NCBI RefSeq assembly: GCF_900100315.1
Contig: NZ_FNFF01000018.1
Span: 62,001-126,000 of the forward strand
Direction of reading: 5' to 3'
DNA: 64,000 nt
DNA from: Streptomyces indicus
GTDB lineage: Bacteria; Actinomycetota; Actinomycetes; Streptomycetales; Streptomycetaceae
Positions 1 through 7,698 of the stretch are shown piece by piece. The position numbers and the translations under genes are program-made. The notes under the pieces were generated by a model, which was not told the origin of the DNA, made no database searches, and saw only the letters and a program-made list of their open reading frames with translations. Numbering within the stretch: position 1 is the stretch's first letter; each line of letters starts with the position of its first letter.

Positions 1-91
1 CGCCCTCGACCATCGCGGCGAGTGCGGTGCGGCAGTGGTCGTGGTGGCTGCGTTCTTCGGCCAGGGCATGGCGCAGGTCCGGGGCGTTCAT
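1..91 (-). CDS. N-terminus of HelR/HelD-like RNA polymerase recycling ATPase (partial)
   Basis: Only the first 30 codons are inside the window; the gene continues leftwards. They read MNAPDLRHALAEERSHHDHC and then a short Ala-rich helix ending in MVEG. This charged helical N-terminus, with the HHDHC stretch, resembles the start of actinomycete UvrD-like HelR/HelD ATPases, which recycle or displace stalled or rifampicin-bound RNA polymerase. The call rests on resemblance of a short segment only. No catalytic motif is visible. GAGGG lies directly against the ATG, too close for a normal ribosome site, so the true start may differ. It is divergent from the TetR gene starting at 158. Confidence 0.4.
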   Translation of the reverse strand, partial: MNAPDLRHALAEERSHHDHCRTALAAMVEG

Positions 92-101
92 CCCTCGAGA
101 A

Positions 102-117
102 TAACTTAACCGAGTTA
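102..117. promoter_or_regulatory. Inverted repeat between divergent HelR-like and TetR genes (putative TetR operator)
   Basis: TAACT-N6-AGTTA lies in the 66-bp space between the two divergent starts. Its size and symmetry suit a TetR dimer, so it may be the site through which the adjacent regulator controls itself and the helicase gene. A TAGGCT hexamer about 7 bp before the tetR ATG could be a -10 for a nearly leaderless transcript. Confidence 0.4.
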
Positions 118-157
118 CATTTTTTACCGGGTTACGGATACGGGGTAGGCTGCCTCC

Positions 158-781
158 ATGCCAGAACCCGCCCCCGGCCTGCGCGCCCGCAAGAAGCAGC
201 AGACCTTCGACACCCTCTCCGAGACGGCCATCGCCCTCTTCCTGGAGCGGGGCTTCGACCAGGTGCCGGTCGCCGAGGTGGCCGCGGCGGCGGGGGTCTC
301 CAAGCCCACGCTGTTCCGGTACTTCCCGGCCAAGGAGGACCTGGTCCTGCACCGGTTCGCGGACCACGAGGACGAGGCCGCCCGCGTCGTGACCGGGCGC
401 GCGGCGGACGAGACCCCGTTGGAGGCCCTGCGCCGCGACTTCCTCGCCGGGCTCGAACGGCAGGACCCGGTCACGGGCCTGTGCGACCACCCGGACGTCC
501 TGGCCTTCCAGCGCCTGGCCTACGGCACCCCGTCAGTGGTGGCCCGCATGCTCGGCTTCCTGACCCGCTCCGAGGAGGCCCTGGCCGCGGCGCTCGGCGG
601 CGGGACCGCGGCGCGGCTGGCCGCGGGTCAGATCATCGCGGTGCGCAGGATCCTCGCGGAGGAGAACCGACGCCGGATCGAGGCGGGCGAGAAGGTGGCG
701 GACGTGCTGCCGGACGCGCGTGATGCGGCCGGGCTGGCTTTCGGCCAACTGGGCTCGGGGGTGGGCGCGTTGGGGGCGTGA
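158..781 (+). CDS. TetR/AcrR family transcriptional regulator
   Basis: A 207-residue regulator. The N-terminal helix-turn-helix covers about residues 12-58 and shows the TetR pattern: TAIALFLERGFDQVPVAEVA, then AAGVSKPTLFRYFPAKEDLV as recognition helix and the F-x-Y-F boundary. The remaining ~145 residues are helical and would form the ligand and dimer domain; they are too variable to name a ligand. The start is the ATG at 158. The gene is divergent from the HelR-like ATPase across an inverted repeat, so it probably represses that gene and itself. Family assignment is firm; the inducer is unknown. A rifamycin-type inducer would fit if the neighbour is HelR, but that is inference. Confidence 0.9.
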   Translation: MPEPAPGLRARKKQQTFDTLSETAIALFLERGFDQVPVAEVAAAAGVSKPTLFRYFPAKEDLVLHRFADHEDEAARVVTGRAADETPLEALRRDFLAGLERQDPVTGLCDHPDVLAFQRLAYGTPSVVARMLGFLTRSEEALAAALGGGTAARLAAGQIIAVRRILAEENRRRIEAGEKVADVLPDARDAAGLAFGQLGSGVGALGA

Positions 782-790
782 CGGGTGTGC

Positions 791-821
791 GTCCGGAACG
801 GCCGTAAGCCTCCTTCCGGAC
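791..821 (+). terminator. Possible terminator after tetR
   Basis: Inverted repeat GTCCGGAA - 15 nt - TTCCGGAC just downstream of the tetR stop. There is no T-run, as is usual in Streptomyces. It could also be a regulatory hairpin ahead of the GNAT gene at 901. Confidence 0.4.
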
Positions 822-900
822 CCAGATCCCGCAGCGCGGAAGCCGCAGTACGAGCCTCCCGTGAGCCGCCCGCGCGGACATCGGGGAGGACACTGGGGGG

Positions 901-1407
901 ATGGACCCCCTGCACGGCACGTATGTGAGCCTGCGGCCCGCGACGACGGCCGACCTGCCGGCGTTCCGCACCGCGCTCGCCACCGACGAAGTCCGCCGCT
1001 GGTGGCACTGGCCGGACCCCGAGGGCGATCTGGGCGAGCCGGAGCACCGGCATCTCGCGATCTCCGTCAAGGGCGAGACCGTCGGCATGATCCAGTGGGA
1101 CGAGGAGCCGGACCCCGACTTCCGGCACGCCACCATCGACATCTTCGTCCACCCCGGCCACCACCGGCTCGGCCTGGGCACGGACGCCATCCGCACCCTG
1201 GCCCGCTGGCTGTTCGACGCCCGCGGCCACCACCGCCTGACCATCGACCCGGCCGCCGAGAACACGGCCGCGATCGCCTGCTACGAACGCCTCGGATTCC
1301 GCCGCGTCGGCGTCCTGCGCAAGCAGTGGTACGACCACCAGCGGGGCGGCTGGGCGGACGGGATGCTGCTTGATCTGCTCAAGGGGGAGCTGAGCGAAGG
1401 GGGCTAG
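901..1407 (+). CDS. GNAT family N-acetyltransferase (AAC(6')/RimJ-like)
   Basis: A 168-residue single GNAT domain. The N-terminus YVSLRPATTADLPAFR is the usual beta1-alpha1. IDIFVHPGHHRLGLGTDAI carries the acetyl-CoA loop (Q/R-x-x-G-x-G/A, here HRLGLG), and the C-terminal NTAAIACYERLGFRRVG is the conserved final motif. The paired tryptophans (RRWWHWP) and the acidic IQWDEEPDPDF strand are typical of the AAC(6')/RimJ-like group, which acetylates amines of aminoglycosides or protein N-termini. The real substrate cannot be told from sequence. It stands alone between two TetR genes and converges on the one ending at 1429. Confidence 0.82.
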   Translation: MDPLHGTYVSLRPATTADLPAFRTALATDEVRRWWHWPDPEGDLGEPEHRHLAISVKGETVGMIQWDEEPDPDFRHATIDIFVHPGHHRLGLGTDAIRTLARWLFDARGHHRLTIDPAAENTAAIACYERLGFRRVGVLRKQWYDHQRGGWADGMLLDLLKGELSEGG

Positions 1408-1428
1408 GCGGGCGCTCGCCGGCGAGGA

Positions 1429-2193
1429 CTAGCTCCGCGCCCTGCGCTCGATCAGCGCCGCCACCCCGTCGAGCACGAGCTCGAGGCCGAAGTCGAACTC
1501 CGTGTCGGGGCCGTCCGCGCGGTCGAGCACGCCGGACGCGAGGACCTTCGTGACGCCCGGGTGGCTTTCGGGCGTGGAGAGCACGCCGAGCGTGCGGGCG
1601 TAGGCGCTCAGGTACTCGTCCGGGGTGTGCCCCCGCTCGCGGATCGCCGCGTCGATGTCGGACATGACGGTGGCCTCGTTGCGCACGAAACCGCCGACCA
1701 TCATCAGGACGCCCAGCTTGTCGCCCTCGTCGAGCGGGGTGCCGGCCAGCGCCGACAGGCCGTACTCCATCCACTCCACGCCACGCGGGCTCGCCGGCGG
1801 CCCCGAGACCTGGATGCGCAGCAGCCACAGGTTGGCATGGAACACCTTCCGCTGCGCACGGCACCAGGTCTCCATCGACGTACGCCAGTCCGCCTCCGGA
1901 TCTAGCGGCGGCGGGGGCGGCGTGACGGCCTCCTGCATCAGGATCAGGAGTTCGTCCTTGGCGCCGACGTACCGGTAGAGCGACATCGTCGAGACCCCGA
2001 GGCCCTTGGCCACCCGCCCCATCGACACGGCGTCGACTCCTTCGGAGGCCGCGATGCGGACGGCCTCGTCCACGATGCGCTCCAGGGACAGGCCGGGCTT
2101 GGGCCCCTTCGAGGGGCGTTCGCGCAGGCCCCAGGCCGTGGCGAGGCTCGCCGGCAGGCCGGATGCGTCGTCCGCGCGCGCGATGTGCCCCAT
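1429..2193 (-). CDS. TetR family regulator with TetR-type C-terminal domain, divergent from ABC exporter
   Basis: A 254-residue repressor. The start is the ATG at 2193, preceded by GGGAGG at good spacing; a longer upstream frame is unlikely to be used. The HTH covers about residues 35-80, with IAASEGVDAVSMGRVAKGLG and the boundary YRYVGAKDELL. The C-terminal ~150 residues match the TetR_C group of tetracycline- and drug-responsive repressors (the W-R-x-x-x-x-x-W-C-R segment and conserved Gly/Pro loops). It is transcribed away from the DrrA/DrrB-type exporter at 2435, the common arrangement for a repressor that releases an efflux pump when it binds the exported drug. The ligand is unknown. Confidence 0.88.
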   Translation of the reverse strand: MGHIARADDASGLPASLATAWGLRERPSKGPKPGLSLERIVDEAVRIAASEGVDAVSMGRVAKGLGVSTMSLYRYVGAKDELLILMQEAVTPPPPPLDPEADWRTSMETWCRAQRKVFHANLWLLRIQVSGPPASPRGVEWMEYGLSALAGTPLDEGDKLGVLMMVGGFVRNEATVMSDIDAAIRERGHTPDEYLSAYARTLGVLSTPESHPGVTKVLASGVLDRADGPDTEFDFGLELVLDGVAALIERRARS

Positions 2194-2255
2194 GAGGCCT
2201 CCCTGACTCGACCCTGATCCGACCCTCGCCCGACCCGGACTTCCAGGTCCCGAGC

Positions 2256-2311
2256 TTGACGCACATCCTAGTTCTGCGTAACCCTTACACAGTAACGCGT
2301 AGGGCATACGC
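2256..2311. promoter_or_regulatory. Divergent promoter/operator region of tetR and drrAB-like genes
   Basis: The region contains TTGACG (2256-2261), a -35-like hexamer for the exporter, and on the other strand a TAGGAT -10-like hexamer (2270-2265). Two inverted repeats follow: TTAC-ACA-GTAA (2285-2295) and GCGTA-N5-TACGC (2297-2311). They are probable binding sites for the TetR protein encoded at 1429-2193. Confidence 0.45.
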
Positions 2312-2321
2312 AGAAGAACGT

Positions 2322-2418
2322 GCGAGCCGCGGAAGGTCGCGGGCCGCAGACGGTCACGAGCCGCACAGCACACGGACGCGAGCCGCACGGCACACGGCCG
2401 CGAGCCGCACCCACAGAC
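2322..2418 (+). repeat. Degenerate tandem repeat in the 5' leader of the ABC exporter
   Basis: About four imperfect copies of a ~22-bp unit built on GCGAGCCGCACGGCACACGG lie in the untranslated leader just before the ATG at 2435. The clearest copies begin near 2355, 2378 and 2400. No inverted symmetry was seen, so this looks like slippage-prone repeat DNA rather than an operator. Confidence 0.6.
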
Positions 2419-2434
2419 GCGAAGGGCACCGCCC

Positions 2435-3544
2435 ATGACAGACCGGACCACCACCACAGCTGCCGCCCCGCCTCCGGCAGCCGCACCGCCCGCGCCGCGG
2501 ACCGGCCCGCGGTCCACCGCGATCGAGGCCGCCGGCCTGCGCAAGAGCTACGGCAGCCAGGAGGTGCTGCGCGGCATCGACCTCACGGTGCCGCGCGGCA
2601 CGGTGTTCGCCCTGCTCGGACCCAACGGTGCGGGCAAGACCACCGCCGTCCGCATCCTGGCCACGCTCGCGAGCGCCGACGCGGGAACGGTGCGGGTGGC
2701 CGGCCACGACGTGCGCACCGAACGGGCGCGCGTACGGCGGGCGATCAGCCTCACCGGCCAGTTCGCGGCGGTGGACGAGATGCAGACGGGCGCCGAGAAC
2801 CTCCGGATGATGGCGCGCCTCGCGCGCACCGCGGGCGGCGGGCGCCTCTCCCGCGCCGCAGCCCGTACGAAGGCGGCCGAACTCCTCACCCGCTTCGACC
2901 TCACCGAGGCCGCGGACCGCCTGGCGAAGACCTACTCGGGCGGCATGCGCCGCCGCCTCGACCTGGCGGCCTCGCTGGCCGGGTCGCCGGAAATCATCTT
3001 CCTCGACGAGCCCACCACGGGCCTCGACCCGCGCAGCCGGCAGGAACTCTGGTCGGTGGTAAGGGAGTTGCGCGCCGCGGGCACCACCGTCTTCCTCACG
3101 ACCCAGTACCTGGAAGAGGCAGACCAATTGGCGGACCGGATCGCCGTCCTCGACGCGGGCCGGATCGTCGCCGAAGGCACGGCCGCCGAACTGAAGCGGC
3201 GGGTCGCGGGCCACCGCCTCGACATCACGCTCGCCGACTCGGCCGCGTATCTGCGGCTGGCGCCGCGCGCTCTCCACAGCGACCCGGACGCCCGCGTCCT
3301 CGGCTTCCCCACGGACGGCGGCGCGGCCGAAGTCCGCGCACTCCTGGACGAGTTGGACCCGGCCCACACGGCCATCACGCACTTCACCGTCCACACGGCG
3401 ACGCTGGAAGACGTCTTCCTGACCCTGACGGGCCGCCCGGCCCCGCAGTCCTCCACCCCTCAGCCCACGCCCCCTCAGCCCACGCCCCCTCAGTCCCCCG
3501 CCCCACAGGAACCGACGACCCCCCAGGAGCCCACCCATGCCTGA
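2435..3544 (+). CDS. Daunorubicin-resistance-type ABC transporter ATPase (DrrA family)
   Basis: A 369-residue nucleotide-binding subunit. After a ~28-residue Ala/Pro-rich leader, Walker A GPNGAGKTT is at 62-70, the signature YSGGM at 167-171 and Walker B IIFLDEP at 187-193. The switch position reads TTQYLEEAD, with Gln in place of the usual His, which is normal for DrrA-type ATPases. The C-terminal ~100 residues are the DrrA accessory domain (LEDVFLTLTGR). The protein ends in a Pro-rich tail encoded by a 15-bp direct repeat (about 3458-3494). The gene overlaps the permease gene by 8 nt, so the two are coupled. It probably powers export of a hydrophobic drug or lipid. Confidence 0.92.
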   Translation: MTDRTTTTAAAPPPAAAPPAPRTGPRSTAIEAAGLRKSYGSQEVLRGIDLTVPRGTVFALLGPNGAGKTTAVRILATLASADAGTVRVAGHDVRTERARVRRAISLTGQFAAVDEMQTGAENLRMMARLARTAGGGRLSRAAARTKAAELLTRFDLTEAADRLAKTYSGGMRRRLDLAASLAGSPEIIFLDEPTTGLDPRSRQELWSVVRELRAAGTTVFLTTQYLEEADQLADRIAVLDAGRIVAEGTAAELKRRVAGHRLDITLADSAAYLRLAPRALHSDPDARVLGFPTDGGAAEVRALLDELDPAHTAITHFTVHTATLEDVFLTLTGRPAPQSSTPQPTPPQPTPPQSPAPQEPTTPQEPTHA

Positions 3545-4298
3545 AGCCCTCACCGACACCCTGGTCATGAGCGGCCGGGCGCTGCGCATGAGCCGGCGCA
3601 ACGTGGACGCCCTGATCACCGCACTCGCACTGCCGGTGATGCTGCTGCTGATCTTCGTCTACTTCTTCGGCGGCGCCATCGAGACCGGCACGACGGAGCA
3701 GTACGTCACGTACGTCGTCCCGGGCGTCCTGCTGCTCTGCGCCGGCTTCGGCTCCTCGAACACGGCGATGGCGGTCGTCGAGGACCTCAAGAACGGCATC
3801 ATCGACCGCTTCCGCTCCCTGGACATCTCCGGCGCCCCGATCCTCGCCGGCCACGTCTTCGCCTCGGCTGCCCGCAACCTCGTCGCGACCGCCCTGGTCT
3901 TCGCCCTGGCCTTCGCGATCGGCTTCCGCCCGTCGGCCACCTGGGCCGGCTGGCTCGCCGCCCTCGGCATCCTGGTGGCCTTCATCCTGGCCCTGTCCTG
4001 GCTCAGCGCGGCCGTCGGCCTCCTGGCCAAGTCCCCCGAAGCAGCAGGCGGCTTCACCTTCTTCGTGAGCTTCCTGCCCTACCCCAGCAGCGCCTTCGTC
4101 CCCACGGACTCCATGCCGTCCTGGCTCCAGGGCTTCGCGGAACACCAGCCCATCAGCCAGGTCATCGAATCCCTCCGCGGCCTCCTCCTGGGCCAGCCGG
4201 TGGGCTCGACCCCTTGGGTCGCGCTGGCCTGGTGTGCGGGGATTCTGGGGGTCTCCGTGGTGGGGGCGGGGGTGTTGTTCAGGAGGCGCACTGCCTGA
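3537..4298 (+). CDS. ABC-2 type transporter permease (DrrB family)
   Basis: A 253-residue membrane subunit with about six hydrophobic segments. The pattern is that of DrrB: a cytoplasmic N-terminus (MSGRALRMSRRNVDALITAL), a first helix (LPVMLLLIFVYFFGG), the G-x-E-T/Q-Y-V-x-Y-V-x-P-G segment typical of ABC-2 permeases, and the C-terminal FVPTDSMPSWLQGFAEHQP loop before the last helix. It overlaps the ATPase gene and must be translated with it. It ends 12 bp before the convergent membrane protein gene, so no clear terminator separates them. Together with 2435-3544 it forms a complete exporter under a divergent TetR. Confidence 0.92.
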   Translation: MPEALTDTLVMSGRALRMSRRNVDALITALALPVMLLLIFVYFFGGAIETGTTEQYVTYVVPGVLLLCAGFGSSNTAMAVVEDLKNGIIDRFRSLDISGAPILAGHVFASAARNLVATALVFALAFAIGFRPSATWAGWLAALGILVAFILALSWLSAAVGLLAKSPEAAGGFTFFVSFLPYPSSAFVPTDSMPSWLQGFAEHQPISQVIESLRGLLLGQPVGSTPWVALAWCAGILGVSVVGAGVLFRRRTA

Positions 4299-4310
4299 AG
4301 CGGCGGGGAC

Positions 4311-5189
4311 TCAGCGGCGCCACGAGGGCGCGTCGGCCAGCTTCCAGCGCCCCTCGAAATGCCTGACCCACTGGGCCACGGCACGCACCTCGGTGGCCGT
4401 GCCGTCCCTGGCCGACCATACGTACAGATCTGTGTTGTAACCCTTGGGGTCATAGACCACTCGGCCCGAATTGGACATCTGCATACGGGCGTCCACGTCG
4501 TACAGGCCGTGCAGGACCAGCTCCTTGTTGAAGAGACAGATCTTCTCCGTCGGCTCACCGTGGTAGACCCGGTAGGTGCAGGTCACCTCCACCCTTCCCC
4601 GGACGGACAGCTGCTCCGCCAGGCCCGACAGGGTCATGTCGTAGTCCTGGCACTTGAGTTCGAGCCTTCTGCGGAACTCCGGGTCGTCCACGGGCGACTC
4701 GTCCGGCCCCACCCGCGCGGGCACGGACATCTCGCGGCAGAAGTCGGGGATCAGCATCCGCACCGAGACTCTGCGCGTCGGGCCCGGATCGTCGAGGAGC
4801 CGCTCCAGTCGGTGGTAGAGCTCGTTGTAGAGCGTCTCGCCCGTGTAGCCGACGAAACAGATGTCAACATCCCGAGCGCGGAAGGCCTCACTCACCAAGC
4901 CGCTCAGATCACGTGAGCTGACCAAGGAGCGGGCCGGGGTACGCGCCGAGGCCACCAACTCCTGGATCGCGTCGTACAGCACGTAGGCGACGAGGCTCAG
5001 CAGAGCGCCACCGAGGAAAGCATGGCCTTCCAGCGCATCACCGACGGGTGCCACGAACTGCGCCACCAGGCCCGTCACAAAGATCACGGCCAGAATCGCC
5101 CTGGTCAGCGGCGCCTGGAAACGCGTCTGGAAACGCTTGAACCGGCCGCCTATGCCCGGCTCCGGACCACCGCTGCCACCGTGTGCCAC
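4311..5189 (-). CDS. Two-helix membrane protein with C-terminal degenerate PLD-like sensor domain
   Basis: A 292-residue protein. The start is the GTG at 5189, with GGAGGAG six bases upstream. Residues about 31-50 and 57-77 are hydrophobic helices; the rest is cytoplasmic. From about residue 105 the sequence DVDICFVGYTGETLYNEL, then VSVRMLIPDF, and later T-E-K-ICLF-N-KELVLH-G resemble the C-terminal domain of the three GntR regulators at 7661, 9709 and 10972. The last motif matches the spacing of a phospholipase D HKD box (HxKx4Dx6G) with His replaced by Thr and Asp by Asn, so catalysis is unlikely. It is divergent from the tandem kinase gene. SLATT-type membrane sensors were considered because of the helix hairpin, but the soluble part points elsewhere. 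Function unknown. Confidence 0.7.
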   Translation of the reverse strand: MAHGGSGGPEPGIGGRFKRFQTRFQAPLTRAILAVIFVTGLVAQFVAPVGDALEGHAFLGGALLSLVAYVLYDAIQELVASARTPARSLVSSRDLSGLVSEAFRARDVDICFVGYTGETLYNELYHRLERLLDDPGPTRRVSVRMLIPDFCREMSVPARVGPDESPVDDPEFRRRLELKCQDYDMTLSGLAEQLSVRGRVEVTCTYRVYHGEPTEKICLFNKELVLHGLYDVDARMQMSNSGRVVYDPKGYNTDLYVWSARDGTATEVRAVAQWVRHFEGRWKLADAPSWRR

Positions 5190-5349
5190 CCGAGCTCCTC
5201 CCCGCCGCGGCCCACGGACGTGCCTCGGACCGATCAGAGCACTGGAGCGTCATGGTCCCGGCAGTCCTCGCGGGAGACAAGACCGGGAAACCATCCGGCA
5301 CGGACGTTCCACTCACTCAATGGAGCAACGAATCCTGTGCTCCGGTCGA

Positions 5350-5361
5350 ATGTTTCAACAT
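5350..5361. promoter_or_regulatory. Palindrome in the divergent region before the tandem kinase gene
   Basis: ATGTT-TC-AACAT is a perfect inverted repeat about 90 bp ahead of the kinase GTG, in the 259-bp space separating it from the divergent membrane protein gene. TAGAGT (5369) or TAAGGT (5382) could be a -10. The site differs from the operators of the GntR modules. Evidence is symmetry only. Confidence 0.25.
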
Positions 5362-5448
5362 CCACCACTAGAGTCCGCGACTAAGGTGCGAAGCACCCCT
5401 GCCGTCTCCTACGGCACCGGGTTCGATCAGGAGCAACAGGAGCCAGCA

Positions 5449-7698
5449 GTGGCCGGTGATTCCGTCCCCTGTCCCGCTCCTCCACAAGGCAAGGCGCATA
5501 CCCCGTACGAACTGCGGGCGGCCTTCGTGGAGCACGCGCGACGCCACGGGGCGATGACCCGCGGCCACCACAATCGGAACTTCATGGTTCCTCTCACCGA
5601 GGACATGGCAGCGCTGGTGGGCGAGGCACCGGGCACGAAAGTGATGGTGCGGACCCGGTTGCCCGACGCCTTGCGTGTGGTCATCCGGACCTGGGAAGAC
5701 GAAGGCAGGGTTCTCGACTCGGTCAAGGCCTTCCTGCCGCAGATTCCGCGTCGCCTCGCTGCCCATGAGGACACCGTCATCCACAGCTATGTGGAAGGAG
5801 TGCCGCTCTCCAGCATCTGCGAGAACGGCAAACCCGTGGACCGGCTGCTCCTGCGGGCCCTGACGGGTGTCCTGGCCGACATGACACGCGTACGCAGGGA
5901 ATCGCTGCCGAAGCTGCCGGACACCTGGCCACGCAACCAACGCGACAGCCGAGGCTTCCTGCGCGCACTGGCGCAGCTCGCCGACGAGCAGATCCGAAAG
6001 CCCAACTGGGCTGAATTCGGCGGCCTGTTCGCCGCACTGGGCATCAGCGAGGACGCACTGACGCAGTACGCGCAACGCCTTCCTGCGATGTCACCGCGCC
6101 CTTTCAGCCTCCTGCACACCGACCTGCACCGCGACAACATCATCGTCACCTACGACGGCCAGCCTCCGCTGATCTACGTGGACTGGGAGTTGGCGTCCTG
6201 GGGCGACCCGCTCCACGACCTGGCCAACCACCTCGTGCGGATGCACTACCCGGAGCATCAGCAGAACGAAGTGATCGAGTGCTGGGCCGCCGACATGCAG
6301 CGGGTGCGCCCCGAGGCCACGCGGGATCTGTCGCGCGATCTGAAGCACTACATCGCCTTCGAATACGCGCAGTCGGTCTTCCCCGACGTGATGCGCGCCG
6401 CCGCCTCCCTCGGCGACACCCTCGCGCCCCACCGACTGCAATTCGCCACCGGCCAGGTGGCCAGGGCGTTGCAACGGGCCGCCGCGCCACTGCAGTTGGC
6501 AGAAATGTCCGCAGCGGACATCGAGCGGGCGCTGTACCGGTGGCAGGCCGCTCGCATCGGAAGCAAGGGCCAGTCGCGCGCCGCACGCGGCATCACCTTC
6601 GAGCCCGACGAGCGCTTCAAGCATCCGGACTGCGACCGTGACACCGTACTGGCGGCACTGGAGGCGGAAGGCGCCGCGCCGGCGAACCGGGTCTTCAAGG
6701 GGACGGCGCACCTCAACACCGTGGTGCAGGTGCCCGGCAGACACCGGCCGATCGTCGTACGCCGGAAGGTGGGCGGCGAGGGCCGCAGGGAGCAGCCCTT
6801 CCTCAGTGAGCATGCGGTGCTGCGGCTCATCGAGGGATCCGCGGCGACCGCCAGGACGGTCCGGGCACCACGCGTCCTGGCCCTCGGAACCAGCGGCCTC
6901 GACGACGACTTCGCCATCCACTCCTACGAGGGCCCGGACGGTGACGGGCGGCCGCCCAACCACCCCGAGCACGGTCTGCTGCCGCACGAGGCCGACAACC
7001 TCGTCGACCAGCTCGGCGCCCTGGCGGCCATCGAGCCCGCGGCCCTGCGGCAACTCGATCCTGCCGCCCTCAATCTGGACTTCTACGCCTGGCTCAGTGA
7101 GCAGTTGGTGCGCCTGGTCGCCTCGCTGCCCGCCGATTCCAAGAAGCTCGCGCGCGCCCTGGGCCTTCCGGACGAGGTCCGCCTGCGCACTCTGTTGCGC
7201 CGCCACGAGGTGACGTCGCGCAGCTTCGCGCTGCTGCACGGTGATCTCAATCCCTGGAACCTCGTCCGCCAGCCCAACGGTGAACTCACCATCATCGACT
7301 GGGAGATGGCGATGGTCGGGGATCCGCTCTACGACCTGGTGCGCCACCTCCATCTCACCCCGGTGCGACCGGCCATCCGGGCGCGGATGTTCACCCGGTG
7401 GTCCAAACTGCTCGGCCCCGAGTACACCCGTGGGTGGAAGGAGGACTTGCGGGTTTACCGCTGGATCGAGCTGATCCGATCCGCGTACATCGACCTGGAC
7501 CGGCTCGTGACGGGCGAGAGTCTGGACGCGCCCAACGTCCGCCGCGCGGTGGACCGTTACGCGATGACCCTGGCGGACGCCACAGCGGCCCTGGGCCTGC
7601 CGTCGCGCCGTGTGGCCAACCCGTACCTGACGCGGTCGCTACCGCGGGGCAAGGGTGCGCTCACACGGGCGGACGGACTCGAGCCGAGGGGCTCATAG
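5449..7698 (+). CDS. Tandem two-domain aminoglycoside/choline-kinase-like phosphotransferase
   Basis: A 749-residue protein from the GTG at 5449, which has AGGAG six bases upstream; an open frame continues upstream but has no such site. It carries two APH-fold kinase domains. Domain 1 has the catalytic loop H-T-D-L-H-R-D-N near residue 222, followed by VDWELASWGDPLHDLANHL. Domain 2 has H-G-D-L-N-P-W-N near residue 597, followed by IDWEMAMVGDPLYDLVRHL. In both, Asp and Asn of the loop and the following Asp for magnesium are intact, so both may be active. Family members phosphorylate small hydroxyl compounds such as aminoglycosides, choline or sugars; a duplicated APH protein is unusual and its substrate is unknown. 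Its 3' end overlaps the convergent GntR gene by 38 bp. Confidence 0.82.
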   Translation: MAGDSVPCPAPPQGKAHTPYELRAAFVEHARRHGAMTRGHHNRNFMVPLTEDMAALVGEAPGTKVMVRTRLPDALRVVIRTWEDEGRVLDSVKAFLPQIPRRLAAHEDTVIHSYVEGVPLSSICENGKPVDRLLLRALTGVLADMTRVRRESLPKLPDTWPRNQRDSRGFLRALAQLADEQIRKPNWAEFGGLFAALGISEDALTQYAQRLPAMSPRPFSLLHTDLHRDNIIVTYDGQPPLIYVDWELASWGDPLHDLANHLVRMHYPEHQQNEVIECWAADMQRVRPEATRDLSRDLKHYIAFEYAQSVFPDVMRAAASLGDTLAPHRLQFATGQVARALQRAAAPLQLAEMSAADIERALYRWQAARIGSKGQSRAARGITFEPDERFKHPDCDRDTVLAALEAEGAAPANRVFKGTAHLNTVVQVPGRHRPIVVRRKVGGEGRREQPFLSEHAVLRLIEGSAATARTVRAPRVLALGTSGLDDDFAIHSYEGPDGDGRPPNHPEHGLLPHEADNLVDQLGALAAIEPAALRQLDPAALNLDFYAWLSEQLVRLVASLPADSKKLARALGLPDEVRLRTLLRRHEVTSRSFALLHGDLNPWNLVRQPNGELTIIDWEMAMVGDPLYDLVRHLHLTPVRPAIRARMFTRWSKLLGPEYTRGWKEDLRVYRWIELIRSAYIDLDRLVTGESLDAPNVRRAVDRYAMTLADATAALGLPSRRVANPYLTRSLPRGKGALTRADGLEPRGS

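Noticed and set aside
2354..3619. Long antisense open frame of about 420 codons opposite the DrrA-type ATPase
   Set aside because: It mirrors a gene with intact Walker motifs, has no recognisable domain and is explained by high GC at third codon positions.
4311..5189. SLATT-type effector of a nucleotide-signalling defence system
   Set aside because: The two-helix start fits, but the soluble half matches the sensor domain of the neighbouring regulators and no nucleotidyltransferase or CBASS gene is present.
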